A stretch of DNA of 64,000 nt, taken from contig JAAEAF010001557.1 of assembly GCA_011037195.1 (NCBI GenBank), positions 1 to 64,000 of the forward strand, written 5' to 3'. Origin of the DNA: Triatoma infestans. Taxonomy: Eukaryota > Arthropoda > Insecta > Hemiptera > Reduviidae. Below are positions 44,470 to 55,195 of this stretch, in pieces. The notes below the pieces were generated by a model. That model was not told where the DNA came from and did no database searches. It saw only the letters and a program-made list of their open reading frames with translations. The position numbers and the translations under genes were made by a program. How positions within the stretch are numbered: the stretch's first letter is position 1; each line of letters starts with the position of its first letter.

Positions 44470-45065
44470 TTCGAATTTCAAAATGTGGATGCCGCACGTG
44501 CTGTAATAACGTACGCTCCATCAGATATGCAGCCATTGCTATTGGTGTTCCCTACCAAACTCTGCGAGATGCAGATAAACAGGCCCATACTCAAGAAAGA
44601 AACAGGAACAGGCTGATACTCAAGAAGGCCAGGTTCAGGGCGTCCAAGGACCACTAAACTGCGAGACGACCATTTTTTGACCTTCACAGTTTTACGAAAT
44701 CGTCATCTGAGAGCTGTTAAAGTAGCTCATCGCCTCAAAGAGCTTGAAGTGTTCAAATTTTTGAGAGAACAGCTCGAAAGAGATTGAATGATCAAAGTTT
44801 GATAGCTTTTCGCCCGGCCAGAACAAATCAGGGAGCACGCAGTTTCTCGCCTTGAGTTTTTCGATAATACATCAATTGGCCAATTGGAGCATTGGGCAAG
44901 TGCACTGTTTACTGAGGAGTCCCGATTTGCCTTAACAGCTCCAGATGGCCGTGAACGAATGTGGAGGAGAAAAGTTGAAAAAATACACAATGCAATTTTG
45001 TTCTCATTAGGTCTTTCCAACGATGTTCTCTGATGGTTTGGGCAGGTATCAGTTTATAAAGGCGT
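44470..45065 (+). pseudogene. Tc1-like transposase remnant B
   Basis: Plus strand: GRPRTTKLRDDHFLTFTVLR, NRHLRAVKVAHRLKE (second helix-turn-helix with the GRPR hook), then EQIREHAVSRLEFFDNTSIG, QLEHWASALFTEESRFALTA with DGRERMWRRK and a stop near 45030. The residue that is Asp in remnant A (TDES) is Glu here (TEES), so the first catalytic acid is altered. Stops at 44785 and 45030 also break it. Confidence 0.7.
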
Positions 45066-45109
45066 ACGCCAGTTAGTGATTCAACCTGGATGTTTGGCTT
45101 TACTGAATT

Positions 45110-45748
45110 TTTTTTTTTTTTTTCACTTTTTTGCGATTTTCTTGAAAACGGCTCCAACAATTTTCTTTGTAAACTTTGTATACTACCTAAACACATAAAT
45201 AACTAACACTTTTATATGTATTATTTCTCCCGGGGTAGGTACTGAGGGATCAGTAGCGTTATACTTTTCTCTAATAAAATATGACTTCCGGAATACAATG
45301 TATGGTTTTTACCACGTACATAATATTAAAAAAAAAAAAAAAAAGCATCGATAGAATTCCAAATTTGAAAAAAAAAATTCAGTAAAACAGAAGTGCGACT
45401 TTACAAGGTTTTTGGACTTTTTTGAAAATTTTCTATAAAATAGTTATTACAACGATTTATTTTAAACTTGGGAATGCTCGCTGCACAGATAAGAATCGTT
45501 TCACTTTTATTTGAAAAATTCCTCGCCCTTCCCCCTCCTAAAAAAAAACATATTTTATCAAGCTTTGTTGATTTTCACTGTGGGCGTTCCACCACAAGTC
45601 CACCCAATATCTACAAGAATAATTTTTGTCTGGCCAGCCTACCTAAACATTGTAAACACATTGCAATTTAAAAACAAAATTTGTTAATTTTAATTAGTAT
45701 TAATTGGAGTAGGAGAAAGTGGTGTGACTGTTAACAGACCAGTTTTTT
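45110..45748 (+). repeat. HINE-B right half
   Basis: Two diverged units (TTGCGATTTTCTTGAAAACG; ACGATTTATTTTAAACTTGG), an unusual internal A run (45330-45344), and the right end GGAGTAGGAGAAAGTGGTGT with a T run. Probably the continuation of 43372-43660 after the intervening insertions. Confidence 0.65.
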
Positions 45749-46008
45749 TTTTTGCAAATGTTATCTAACCACGCAATGTGCCCAACACATATTATTATAG
45801 TTTTTTAATTTATACATATATAGCAGTGGAAGTAGCATTTTATTAATTTGTTTTCTGGGAATCCCACCTACCATATCTAGCATTTGATCACAGATTATAA
45901 TAAATTACATATTTACAAATTGATATCTTTTTTTTTCTCTCTGGACTAGCACTAGTTTCATCTAATAGACAAGACATTGTAATGTGCAGATTGTAATGGA
46001 ATCAGATA
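45749..46008. other. Unassigned stretch
   Basis: A+T-rich with no recognised feature. Confidence 0.35.
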
Positions 46009-46437
46009 TTAGATGAAATGTAATCGTTTGATGTGTGATTCCTGGAGTAGCAGTTTCGTAATTGTTTTGAAATCAACTACCTTACCTTCTCGTAAAAGTA
46101 GTGATTTCTGAGTATTATAAAACGTTTTGGCGGTCCCCGAAATTTTGAATTCTACGACTTCTAAAGTGGTCTCGTCGTCCCACCTTGACAATCTAGCGCA
46201 TTGTTGTAGAACTGAACTGAACTGACAGACTGACGTGGCTAAAATGATATGTACGGAGTGTGAATCAACAGAATGATGTCTGAAGTGTAAGACTGAATTG
46301 AACACAATGATCCTGACTATCTCTCTCTCATATATATATACATTGGCCGAGCCTCTCCTCTCTGTGCGAGAGGGGCTGTTTCTCTCCGCTAGAGTGGATA
46401 AGTGGTGGGTGTTCACTGGTTCACTAAAACCCTTACA
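46009..46437 (-). mobile_element. LTR-A 5' part joined to a gag-like remnant
   Basis: On the minus strand an LTR-A begins TGTAAGGG at 46437. It contains the CTCTAGCGGAGA word, the TATA region (46333-46343) and GTCAGGATCATT, and diverges from the LTR at 14139 near 46205. The frame then encodes CARLSRWDDETTLEVVEFKI, SGTAKTFYNTQKSLLLREGK and VVDFKTITKLLLQES to a stop at 46009. The W...A..F...L spacing resembles retrotransposon capsid proteins. Just before the LTR, a purine tract AGGAGGGGGGATGA (46438-46451 on the minus strand) looks like a polypurine tract. The element is incomplete, and the gag call is tentative. Confidence 0.5.
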
Positions 46438-46451
46438 TCATCCCCCCTCCT

Positions 46452-46988
46452 GAAGTAATTTTTCGAAATCTGATATCTGCTTAGACCCAGGGTATCTCTG
46501 GTTCTTCTTCTTCTACACAGCTCTGGAATGACCATTTTGCCGTGTTTTGCCCCAGTACTTAGCCGCCCAGTGACGATTATGCTCTCTTCGAGTCCATTCT
46601 CTCAGAGACGCCCTCGCCATACTTTTCCATGTCTTAGTCAGAGAATAGGACTCGCGGACATAGTATTTACCAAGTTTCATGTCAATCAGCCATGTTTCCT
46701 TCATAGAGGAGACGGTCAAGTGTAGTGTACTTGTATTTTATTTCTGGAATAAATGAGAATGTCTTTATTTCGAAAAATAACATTTTTTGTTTTGTAGATA
46801 GTAGTAGTTGACATATGTTTTATAAGCATTACCTCTTTAATATATCTCCTATATTATTAAAATACACCCTATATGTATTAAACAGGGCATAACTTTGAAA
46901 AGTGTGTCCGTCTCTCTTAACTTTATCCTATCTGATTTTTGTATTATTGCCTTAGCACATAATATTGAACTTTGCGTATGATAGATAG
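46452..46988. other. Unassigned stretch
   Basis: The minus strand has a 68-codon open frame (46513-46719) rich in W, R and K (REWTRREHNRHWAAKYWGKT) that runs towards the putative polypurine tract. It may be TE internal sequence, but I do not recognise it. Confidence 0.35.
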
Positions 46989-47087
46989 GTACTTACTCCT
47001 AGTAAGAGGAAGTATTGCAATCATGCTATATTTTCGAAATTGAGTTTTCACCGGAAATATATGTCTTGATGTCCCCAGAATTTGAGA
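46989..47087 (+). repeat. HINE left-end fragment
   Basis: TTACTCCTAGTAAGAGGAAG through the core to CCCCAGAATTTGAG, then an abrupt switch to a minus-strand HINE right end. Confidence 0.8.
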
Positions 47088-47993
47088 AAAAATCTGGTGT
47101 GAAACACTCCCACAACTTTCTCTTACTCCAGTTCTCAAAATTATAATTGACAAATGTTAGAAATTGTGTACCAAATTTAATGAAATTTGTCACAAACTGA
47201 AAAAGCTGTTCAGTAAAAGCGCACTTCTGGTTTATTAATTTTCTTTAAACTCAGAATTTTGGCCATCTATTTATTTCTGATTAATTTTGTTTGGATGATA
47301 GAATTGTATAATCAACTATGATAGCAGTGTAGAGGAACCCTAACCCCACTCCTCCCCCAAAAGTGCCCTTAAATGAATTTTTCTAGAGAAATGTTTTAAA
47401 TAAAAGGTGTAGATCTTTGGATGTGTAGTTGATATTCCATGTTTGAAGAAAATCGTTGGAACCATTTTTGAGAAAATTGCAAGAAAGTAAAAAAAAATAC
47501 CAGAAAATACATGAAAAATACATTTCAGTAAAAACGCACTTTCGATCATCCGATTTTTTCCTTTACTCGGAATTTCAACAACGCATTTAATTCTAATTAA
47601 TATTGTTTAGCTGATAGAATTGTCTAATAAACTGAAATAGCACTTTAGAGGACAACCCACCACCCCCAACCCCTGAAAGTGCCCTTAAATGCAGATTGCC
47701 GGAGAAATGTTTCAAATAAAAATTGTAGATCTTTATAAGTGTAGTTGATACACTAAGTTTAAAGAATATCGTTGCAGCCATTTTTGAGAAAATTGCAAAA
47801 AAATGTGAACAAACCATTGAGTAAAGTGGTACTTCCGGTTGAGGAATTTTGACAGATAACCCACTGTGAGGTTGCATGGTGATACCTAAACGGAATATGA
47901 AGTTCCAACTTTCTATGGTTTTTCGTTTTTCAGCTATGCTGTCCTCATACATACATACATACACACTCACAGACCATTTTCTAAAAACCACTT
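47088..47993 (-). repeat. HINE-A copy lacking its left terminus
   Basis: Minus strand from the hairpin end at 47088 through both units and the conserved segment to CCATTTTCTAAAAACCACTT, where the left terminal ~110 bp is replaced by the next, oppositely oriented copy. Unit 2 shows AAAAATACATTTCAGTAAAA variation. Confidence 0.85.
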
Positions 47994-48645
47994 TTTACTT
48001 TCTCTTACTCCTAGTAAGAGGAAGTATTGGAATCGTGTCAAATTTTCGATATCGAGTTTTTACCGGAAATATACGTTTTGAGGTTCCCTGAGTACAAAAA
48101 AGTGGTTTTTAGCAAATGGTCTGTGTGTGTGTGTGTGTGTGTGTGTGCTGTGTGTGGTACAGCATAGCTCAAAACGAAAAACCGTAGAAAGTTGAAACTT
48201 GATATTCTGTCTAGGCATCACCATGGCATCTGACGGTGGCTCATCTGTCAAAATTCCTCAACCGGAAGTACCACTTTACTAGCTGTTTTTTTTACTTTTT
48301 TGCATTTTTCTCATAAATGGCTCCGACAATTTTCTTCAAACTTTGTATATCAGCTACACATACAAAGGGCTACAACTTTTATTTGAAACATTTCTCTGGG
48401 AAAATTCATTTAAGGGCACTTCTGGTAGAGGGTTGGGGTTAGGTTTTCATCTTAACTGCTTTTCAGTTTATTAAACAATTCTATCATCTAAATAATGTTA
48501 ATTAGAATTAAATATGTTGTTGGAATTCCGAGCTGGAAAAAATCGGGTAACCAGAAGTGCGTTTGTATTACCACTTTACTAAAAGATTTTTACACTTTTT
48601 CGCGATTTTCTCAAAAATGGCTTCGACGATTTTCTTGAAACTACC
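47994..48645 (+). repeat. HINE-A copy, 3'-truncated
   Basis: Perfect left palindrome, (TG)n at 48120-48147, unit 1 complete, unit 2 cut at CGATTTTCTTGAAACTA. It continues directly into LTR-A sequence. Confidence 0.85.
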
Positions 48646-48727
48646 TATCAATTATATATCTTAAACCAATCTCAAGGTGTTTATCTTTCATCATCAACAA
48701 CCAACATCTCCTCACAACACCCTTACA
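48646..48727 (+). mobile_element. LTR-A 3' end
   Basis: 82 bp matching 14383-14471 of the solo LTR almost base for base (ATCAATTATATATCTTAAAC to CACCCTTACA). The 5' part is missing, replaced at the HINE junction. Confidence 0.75.
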
Positions 48728-49030
48728 GGCCTGTTTACTGGGCATGATAGGTTCAAGAAACATCTGCACAAGGTGGGATTGGTGGATTTAGAGCCCTTGT
48801 GCAGACTGTGTCAGGAGGAGGAGGATACGGCCTCACCTGCTGTTTTATTGCATTGCAATCGACAGATTGCGGTACGAGATTTTTGGCACGTTGAGACCGG
48901 AGGAAATCGTACTGCAAGAAGGACTGGTGGGGAAGGTTCTGGACCTCATGAAGAGGGGAGCTTCCTCTACTAGATTTCGAGGGGTTGGCACAATAAGCCT
49001 CAATGGAGGCTGTGCAGTGCCTGGGTTTGA
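48728..49030 (+). pseudogene. LINE C-terminal zinc-knuckle fragment
   Basis: GLFTGHDRFKKHLHKVGLVD, LEPLCRLCQEEEDTASPAVL, LHC, then, after a frameshift near 48870, YEIFGTLRPEEIVLQEGLVG and KVLDLMKRG. The usual zinc-binding His position is not preserved (ASPAV). A short C-run-containing 3' segment follows. Confidence 0.65.
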
Positions 49031-49963
49031 TTCTCCCCCCCCCTGCATCATTCTAAATCTAAGACATGGAAATGTTTCATTTCAATTGCAATATAGTATA
49101 TAAAAAGTTATTAATATGTTATGAAAATTCAGGTATTCACTAGATAAAGCTGACGCGTATAAATAGAACACAAAATAACTGTAGAATTTTGCAATATGTT
49201 CGCTTCTTCTGATCTCTCTATCCTTCGACTAACTTGCATGACGCCACGTGGTGGCAAATAAGAGAAGTAAAGCCTACGTCTTCACCTTACCCCCTTCATC
49301 TCTACTAACTTTACTCTATATATATTTAATATATATATACATTGTAATTACATATTTAGAAAAAGAACTTACATTTGATGCTGTATTATTTGAACTATAT
49401 TATGTACCATAGTTCCCTGATGATAATTAGTTTCCCCAGTCGAAAGGTAGGAGATGTAAAATAAATCGTAAAATCAAAGCCTGATTAGTTTTATTATTAC
49501 CACTAAAACAACACTAGCTTTTAGTGTTTACATTTTGATTATTTGATTGATTCTTGGAAAATGAAACCGTTTTGTGGGGCGGAACTCACACGTAATAGAT
49601 ATATTTTTTAATTAAGGAGACATGATTAATCTTCTTTTGTATAACAATGTTAAACGCTTATGTTTGGTTTGTTATTGATAATATCATTATATATACAAGG
49701 TCTTAAATAGCATATATATATCGATTGTTAACTTAGTTTTTCTGCTTACTAAATCGATAAGGAAAAGAACAATTATTATTGCAAAAAAAATCTTGCAAGC
49801 AATAATTTTGTATTTCTGTCAGCTTTTTGAAATTTGATATTCGCTATAGAATTGTTTGGAAGTGCTAGGATGAGACATATTTTTGGAAATTGGTTTATAT
49901 CTTTCTTAGGGTGATACTAAGAGCATTACAAAAATAAATAAATTATCTTATGAATATTTCTAA
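49031..49963. other. Unassigned stretch with a PLE-like end motif
   Basis: 49412-49480 carries CCCTGATGATAATTAG, CAGTCGAAAGG and AAATCGTAAAATCAAAG, a relative of the block at 43867. Otherwise A+T-rich and non-coding. Confidence 0.4.
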
Positions 49964-50986
49964 TTTTTACTTTCTCTTACTCTTAGTAAAAGAGGAAGTA
50001 TTGTAATCGTGTCAAATTTTCGATATCGTGTTTTCACCGGAAATATCCGTTTTGAGGTCCCCTGAGTCCAAAAAAGTTGTTTTTAGCAAATGGTCTCTGA
50101 GTGTGTGTGTGTGTGTGTGTGTGGTGTGTGTGTGTGTGTATATGTATGTATGTGAACAGCATAGCTCAAAAACGAAAAATCTTAGAAAGTTCAAACTTGA
50201 TATCAACATGGGATCTGACAGTACGTTAACTGTAAAAATTCCAACTGGTACCACTTTACCAGTTGTTTTTTTTTTACTTTTTTGCGATTTTCTCAAAAAT
50301 GGCTCCGACAATTTTCTTCAAACTTCGTACGTCAACTACACATACAAACAGCTACAACTTTTATTTGAAACATTTCTCAGGGAAAATTCATTTAAGGGCA
50401 CTTTTGTGGGAGGGGTAGGGCTAGGTTTTCATCTAAAGTGCTATTTCAGTTTATTTGGACAATTCGCTCATCTGAATAATGTTAATTAGAATTAAATATA
50501 TTGTTGAAATTCCAAATTTGAAATAAATCGCATAAGCGGAAGTGCGTTTACTTTACCACTTTACTAAATGTTTTTCTTTTTCACTTTTTAGCGATTTTCT
50601 CAAAAAAATGGCTCCGATGATTTTCTTGAAACTTTTTATATAAACTACGCATACAAAGATCAACAACTTTTATTTAAAACATTTCTCTAGGTACATTTAT
50701 TTAAGGGCACTTTTAGAGAAGGGGTGGGGTTATGTTTTTCTGTAAAGTGCTATCATAGTTGATTATACAATTCTATCATCCAAACAAAATTAATTAGAAA
50801 TAAATAGATGGCCAAAAAATTCCAAGTTTCAAGAAAATTAGTAAACCGGAAGTGCGCTTTTACTGAGCAGTTTTTTTTTAGTTTTCGACGAATTTCATTA
50901 AATTTGGTACACAAACTATAGTAATTATAATTTTGAGAACTAGAGTAAGAGAAAGTTGTGTGAGTGTTTCACACCAGATTTTTTTT
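49964..50986 (+). repeat. HINE-A, complete copy
   Basis: All parts are present: left palindrome, core, (TG)n 50099-50138, units at about 50250, 50538 and 50848, right subterminal repeat, hairpin and CAGATTTT with a long T run. The TAGGTATCACC part is deleted after ACTTGATAT. Confidence 0.9.
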
Positions 50987-51582
50987 TTTTTTTTATAAAG
51001 AATTCATTGGAGATTCGACACAAAAATTTTCAGTCATTTGACTTTTGTATATTTCTTGAAAAAGTTTCTATTTTGGGTGTGTATAAAACATCTTCACTTT
51101 TCTTTTTAAATCAAAAGTTTCAAGTATTCGCTCAGTTCATTTTATTACTTTTATTGTCAGAAAATCATTAATATAAACTCTCCCTAAATTAATAAAAATT
51201 GCCAATTAACATTTTTTTATAAAATCATTTCGAGTGTTTTATATTGACCGGTTTTTTTTTTTTTTTTTTTATTTAAACAAGATTTGATATCTCTTATATA
51301 ATCTAATTCGGAGATTCATTCACCCCGTAATGTGAACAAGTAATTGTTATCATCTAATTAAATTGAATGTAATAATAATCTGTTCCTATAATACGAGAGT
51401 AGTATAAGACGTATGTACTTCTTACAATATATTATAATCTTCCCATAATGATTGTTGCTCATTCTTAAAGCAATTTTTACTTCTTCTTCCGGCTATAAGC
51501 GGAAGTAGTAATATTTCGTCAAATTTTCGAAATTGAGCTTCACCAGAATTACATGATTTGAAACACCATAAATATAAAAATT
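50987..51582. other. Unassigned stretch with a decayed HINE-like part
   Basis: 51465-51560 has CCGGCTATAAGCGGAAGTAG, AATTTTCGAAATTGAGCTTC and ACCAGAATTACATGATTTGA, a poor match to the HINE core on the plus strand. The rest is unassigned. Confidence 0.4.
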
Positions 51583-51661
51583 CTGGTGTGAAACACTCAC
51601 ACAACTTTCACTTACTGCGGGCTTTCTCTTTTTTCAAAGTGATAGATCTACGATATTCATA

Positions 51662-52585
51662 CGAGGCATGTCCAGTAAGTAAGTGTACTGAGTTTTTGTA
51701 GGTTACAAAAATTTTTATTTGAACAAAAAAAATTACCTGGTTACATTAGTACATATGTAAGCTATTTTTCGACATAGCCACCATTCCTTTCAATGCAGGT
51801 GGTGAACAGGGGTATTAATTTTTTGATGCCTTCCTCGAAGTAGTTTCCCGCCGACCCCTTCGTCCACTTCTCCACCTCCCCTTCACCTCCTCGTCGGTTT
51901 GAAAACCTTTTTCTCTTTAGGGAGGTAAAGAGATAGTAATCTGAAGGTGCTAGGTCAGGGGAATGCGCGGAATGCACGAGGCAAGCAGTTCCTTCGTGGC
52001 GTTGGCCGTGTGTGGTCTGGCATTGTCGTGCAGCAGGCAGACTCCCTTTGTCAGCATGCCTCTCCTTTTGTTCTGAATCGCCCTCCGCAATTTTTTTTAG
52101 GGTCTCACAGTATCTTGCAGAGTTGATGGTCTCCCCTTGAGGCATATATTCAATTAAAATTATGCCTTGACAGTCCCAAAACACGGATGCCATGATTTTC
52201 TTGGCTGAAATTGTGGTTTTGAACTTTTTGGCGGAGGTGAAGAGGTGTGATGCCACTGTTGAGACTGCCTTTTGGTTTCAGGTGTGTAGTGTGCAACCCA
52301 AGTTTCATCTCCAGTAATGATGGAGCGGAGAAATTCATCTCCATGGAGTTTGTAGCGTCTCAAAAACTCTTGCTCGGCCTCCACTCGATTCAGCTTGGCG
52401 GGACATTGGATTGACATTTTTCACGAAACGTATTGTCGCGTCGACAGTTCTCAACGTACTGACCTCTAACCGGTCTCGTTGCGGAGGGGAGGAATCAGGC
52501 TACACAACAGTGTAGCCAACATGTCGAAAACAAAATCCCTTCGGCCGTGAGAGCCTCAGTACACTTACTTACTGGACATGCCTCG
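51662..52585 (-). mobile_element. Deleted mariner, sister of 21728-23059
   Basis: 924 bp with the same terminal inverted repeats (CGAGGCATGTCCAGTAAGTA) and target TA at 51660-51661 and 52586-52587. The minus-strand transposase begins MSIQCPAKLNRVEAEQEFLR, joining codon 8 to about codon 134 of the intact copy, so the DNA-binding domain is lost. Catalytic D1 (TGDETWVAHY) remains. Frameshifts near 52240, 52090 and 51900 and small deletions disrupt the rest, including the HDNA block. Non-functional, but its ends could still be substrates. Confidence 0.92.
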
Positions 52586-53059
52586 TAGTTAGTAGATATC
52601 AAATTTTTGGTTGTAGAAAATTGCAAAAAACTGAAGTGAAAAAAAATACTGTTCAGTAAAACGCATTTCAGGTTTACTGATTTTTCTTCAAAATTTTGTC
52701 AATGTATTTAATTCTAATTAATATTGTTTAGATGATAGAATTGGTATAATCAACTAAAGATAGCACTTTAGAGGAAAACATGCTTCCACCCATTCTCTAA
52801 AAGCTCTCATAAACGACATTTCCCGGATAAATGTTGCTAATAAAAATATGCAATTGTTAATAAAACAAGCCAAAAAATTTAGTTGGCTGTGGCCAAAGAA
52901 GAACCTTTTTATTTTTTAAAAAAGGTTTATACCTACGGAGATAGCCCTTGATTTAATTCTGAATTACTAGTCACAGATAGAACCCCACACCACTCTCTCT
53001 AAAGACAGCTTTCTTCTCTCCCTTAAAATGTGCTGCACATCAGGTTACTTCTTCTTTAT

Positions 53060-53520
53060 GAACAACTTCTACGTTTAAACTGAAGGACTTGCAATGGGAA
53101 GTTGCCTAGCTCCTCCCCTTGCCAACATCGTTATGAATGACCCCATTAACACCAGCCTTCCCTCACTCAGCAACTCCATTTCATTCTTAGTGAAATATGT
53201 TGACGACCTCTTTCTGACTGTCAATCCAGACCGCATTCCCTTAATACTTGACACCTTTAATTCTTACCATTCACGCATACAGTTTACTCTAGAAACAGAA
53301 CAAAACAACCAAATTTCTTTCCTAGACACTCTAATAATGTGACAACCAGGCCAAACATTCACATACAATTGGTACAGCAAACCTACTTACTCCGGCAGGC
53401 TGCTATATTTCCATTCAAATCAGCCCTTACATCATAAAATTAAGTCCATCAAAAACTTATACAACCGAGCCATTAACTTATCTGCACCTCCATTCCAGAA
53501 CGAAGTATCAACAAAATAAA
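53060..53520 (+). pseudogene. PLE reverse transcriptase remnant
   Basis: The frame reads EGLAMGSCLAPPLANIVMND, then ISFLVKYVDDLFLTV with the catalytic YVDD, FNSYHSRIQFTLETEQNNQI and SFLDTLI, characteristic of PLE/telomerase-related reverse transcriptases. A stop at 53340-53342 is followed in frame by GQTFTYNWYSKPTYSGRLLY and HSNQPLHHKIKSIKNLYNRA. Only the C-terminal half of the polymerase is present. Confidence 0.85.
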
Positions 53521-53790
53521 CAACATTCTATCACAAAATCATTATCCAAATCACTTCATCCTCAAAACATTCCGTAAATTAAAAAAACAACCCTTAAAAA
53601 ACCACATGCCATTCCATGCCCGAGCCATCTATATTCTGTTCTTTCATCTAATACCATCTCATACAAAATCATGCATATTCTAAAGTCTATTATTCCCAAT
53701 CTCAAATCTGGCCTCTACTCCTCCAACAATCTCAGCAAACTGTTCTCTAAACTCAAAGACCCCATTGAAACTTAGAACAAAACGAACTCT

Positions 53791-54051
53791 TTGTTGTGGT
53801 GCTTGGTTCCGCAGAGCTGGAAAGCATCAGGGACATTTTCCGTGGTAGCCTGCTTCATTTTGTGGTCATCGACCGGTTTCGGGCGTTCGCCCATCTTCAG
53901 GATGCGTTTTTTCGAGTGTGAAAACCGAAATTTGCTCTGTGCAAGTCTGTGTTGTCACACTGTCTGAAAAAACGCATCCTGAAGATGGGCGAACGCCCGA
54001 AACCGGTCGATGACCACAAAATGAAGCAGGCTACCACAGAAAATGTCTCTG
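53791..54051 (+). mobile_element. Foldback element, copy 2
   Basis: 261-bp insertion bounded by AAAACGAACTCT at 53779-53790 and 54052-54063, interrupting PLE 2. It has the same leader as copy 1 (TTGTTGTGGTGCTTGG), then arms of about 80 bp with the GGCGAACGCCCGAAACCGG motif. Its centre (53929-53966, TTTGCTCTGTGCAAGTCTGT) is reversed relative to copy 1. Confidence 0.88.
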
Positions 54052-54052
54052 A

Positions 54053-54363
54053 AAACGAACTCTGTTTACAGCATACTTTGCACTGCACCAAACTGTAACG
54101 CATGTTACATTGGTGAATCAAAACAACATCTACGAAAGAGACTTAGACAATATGAACTAGACACAGCTAACAAAAAAATTGACAGTACAGCCCTCACAAA
54201 ACATGCACTCACCCTTGCCCACTCCTTTGATTTCCGAAATGCTTCTGTTCTAATCACCCAATCCAACCACCTGAAGCGACTTCTTTCTGAATACATCCAC
54301 ATTAACCTCAACTCTAACTCTATCAACTACAAAAAAGACAAGGACGTCATTACCTCTTCTTAG
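54053..54363 (+). pseudogene. PLE GIY-YIG endonuclease, C-terminal module
   Basis: About 100 residues: NSVYSILCTAPNCNACYIGE, SKQHLRKRLRQYELDTANKK, IDSTALTKHALTLAHSFDF, then LKRLLSEYIHINLN and a stop. The GIY-YIG nuclease nicks target DNA to prime PLE reverse transcription. VYSILC...CYIG and the Arg-rich helix are visible. The frame is open here, but the foldback insertion separates it from the polymerase part. Confidence 0.85.
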
Positions 54364-54966
54364 AACAACATTTTCCGTTTCCTCAAAAAAACCAACTCCC
54401 ACCCCACTAAATTACACATACCAACTTTCTACACTATCCACTCATTTTCTAATTTATTTATATTCATTTATTTCTCTTATAATTATTAAATGAGTTGTTT
54501 TTCATTTCTATCACTCTTCACATTTCCCAACTTGGAAAAAATTTCCCCTCTCTATTTTCTTTTGCAAGCATAACTTACTCTACAACCGAACAATAACCTC
54601 CTCAAACATTTAACTCTCCATTCTTCCTTAACAGGTATCATATCTTTCTAATATTGTTTAATTGTTTTATATGTTTTAATTTCATCATACAATTTTCTTG
54701 ATATCCATATTTGTTGTTTTGTAATTCCTGAGGAAGGACACCAAAAGTAAAAATAAAAAGTTTCTTCTTTGGCCCCCAGCCAACTAATTTTTTAGCTTGT
54801 TGCTAATAAAAGTTTTACAGCTCCTTAAATATGTGTAATTTACATACATAGTACAAAGAAAATTGCTGAAGTCGTTTTTCCAGAAAATAGCAGAAAACTG
54901 AAAAAAAAAAGCAACTATTCAGCTGATGATTTCCTTGAAACTCGGAATTTCGGCAACATATTTAAT

Positions 54967-55181
54967 ATGTGGATGGGTCCGCAATGCTGGATAACGTCTG
55001 GTATTTTATCTGTCGTAGCATGCATATTTATGTTCTTCCTGACCGGTTTCGGATTTTCATCCATGGTCAGAGCAAATTCACCAAGTTTGTGTAGAGAGTT
55101 CACTTGAACATAATGTTTCTGTTACACTTACACTTGTTGGTTGTATATATGTGGGGAGGTTATAACCTTCATAGCTCGAGA
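54967..55181 (+). mobile_element. PLE-end-like element without foldback
   Basis: 215-bp insertion bounded by AACATATTTAAT at 54955-54966 and 55182-55193, inside the old HINE copy. It begins ATGTGGATGGGTCCGCAATG, comparable with the foldback leader, and has CTGACCGGTTTCGGATTTTC comparable with the left arm (GACCGGTTTCGGGCG). There is no inverted right arm. No ORF. Confidence 0.7.
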
Positions 55182-55195
55182 AACATATTTAATTA

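Larger units (their letters stand above)
52846..54797 (+). mobile_element. Penelope-like element 2
   Basis: The insertion is bounded by TGTTGCTAATAAAA at 52832-52845 and 54798-54811. It carries remnants of the PLE reverse transcriptase and a GIY-YIG endonuclease, with a 3' region holding CCTGAGGAAGGACACC at 54727-54742. The two ends are inverted copies of each other over about 45 bp (52851-52910 versus 54755-54797, GTTGGCTG/CAGCCAAC), a tail arrangement known for PLEs. A foldback element (53791-54051) is inserted before the endonuclease. It is 5'-truncated. Confidence 0.85.
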
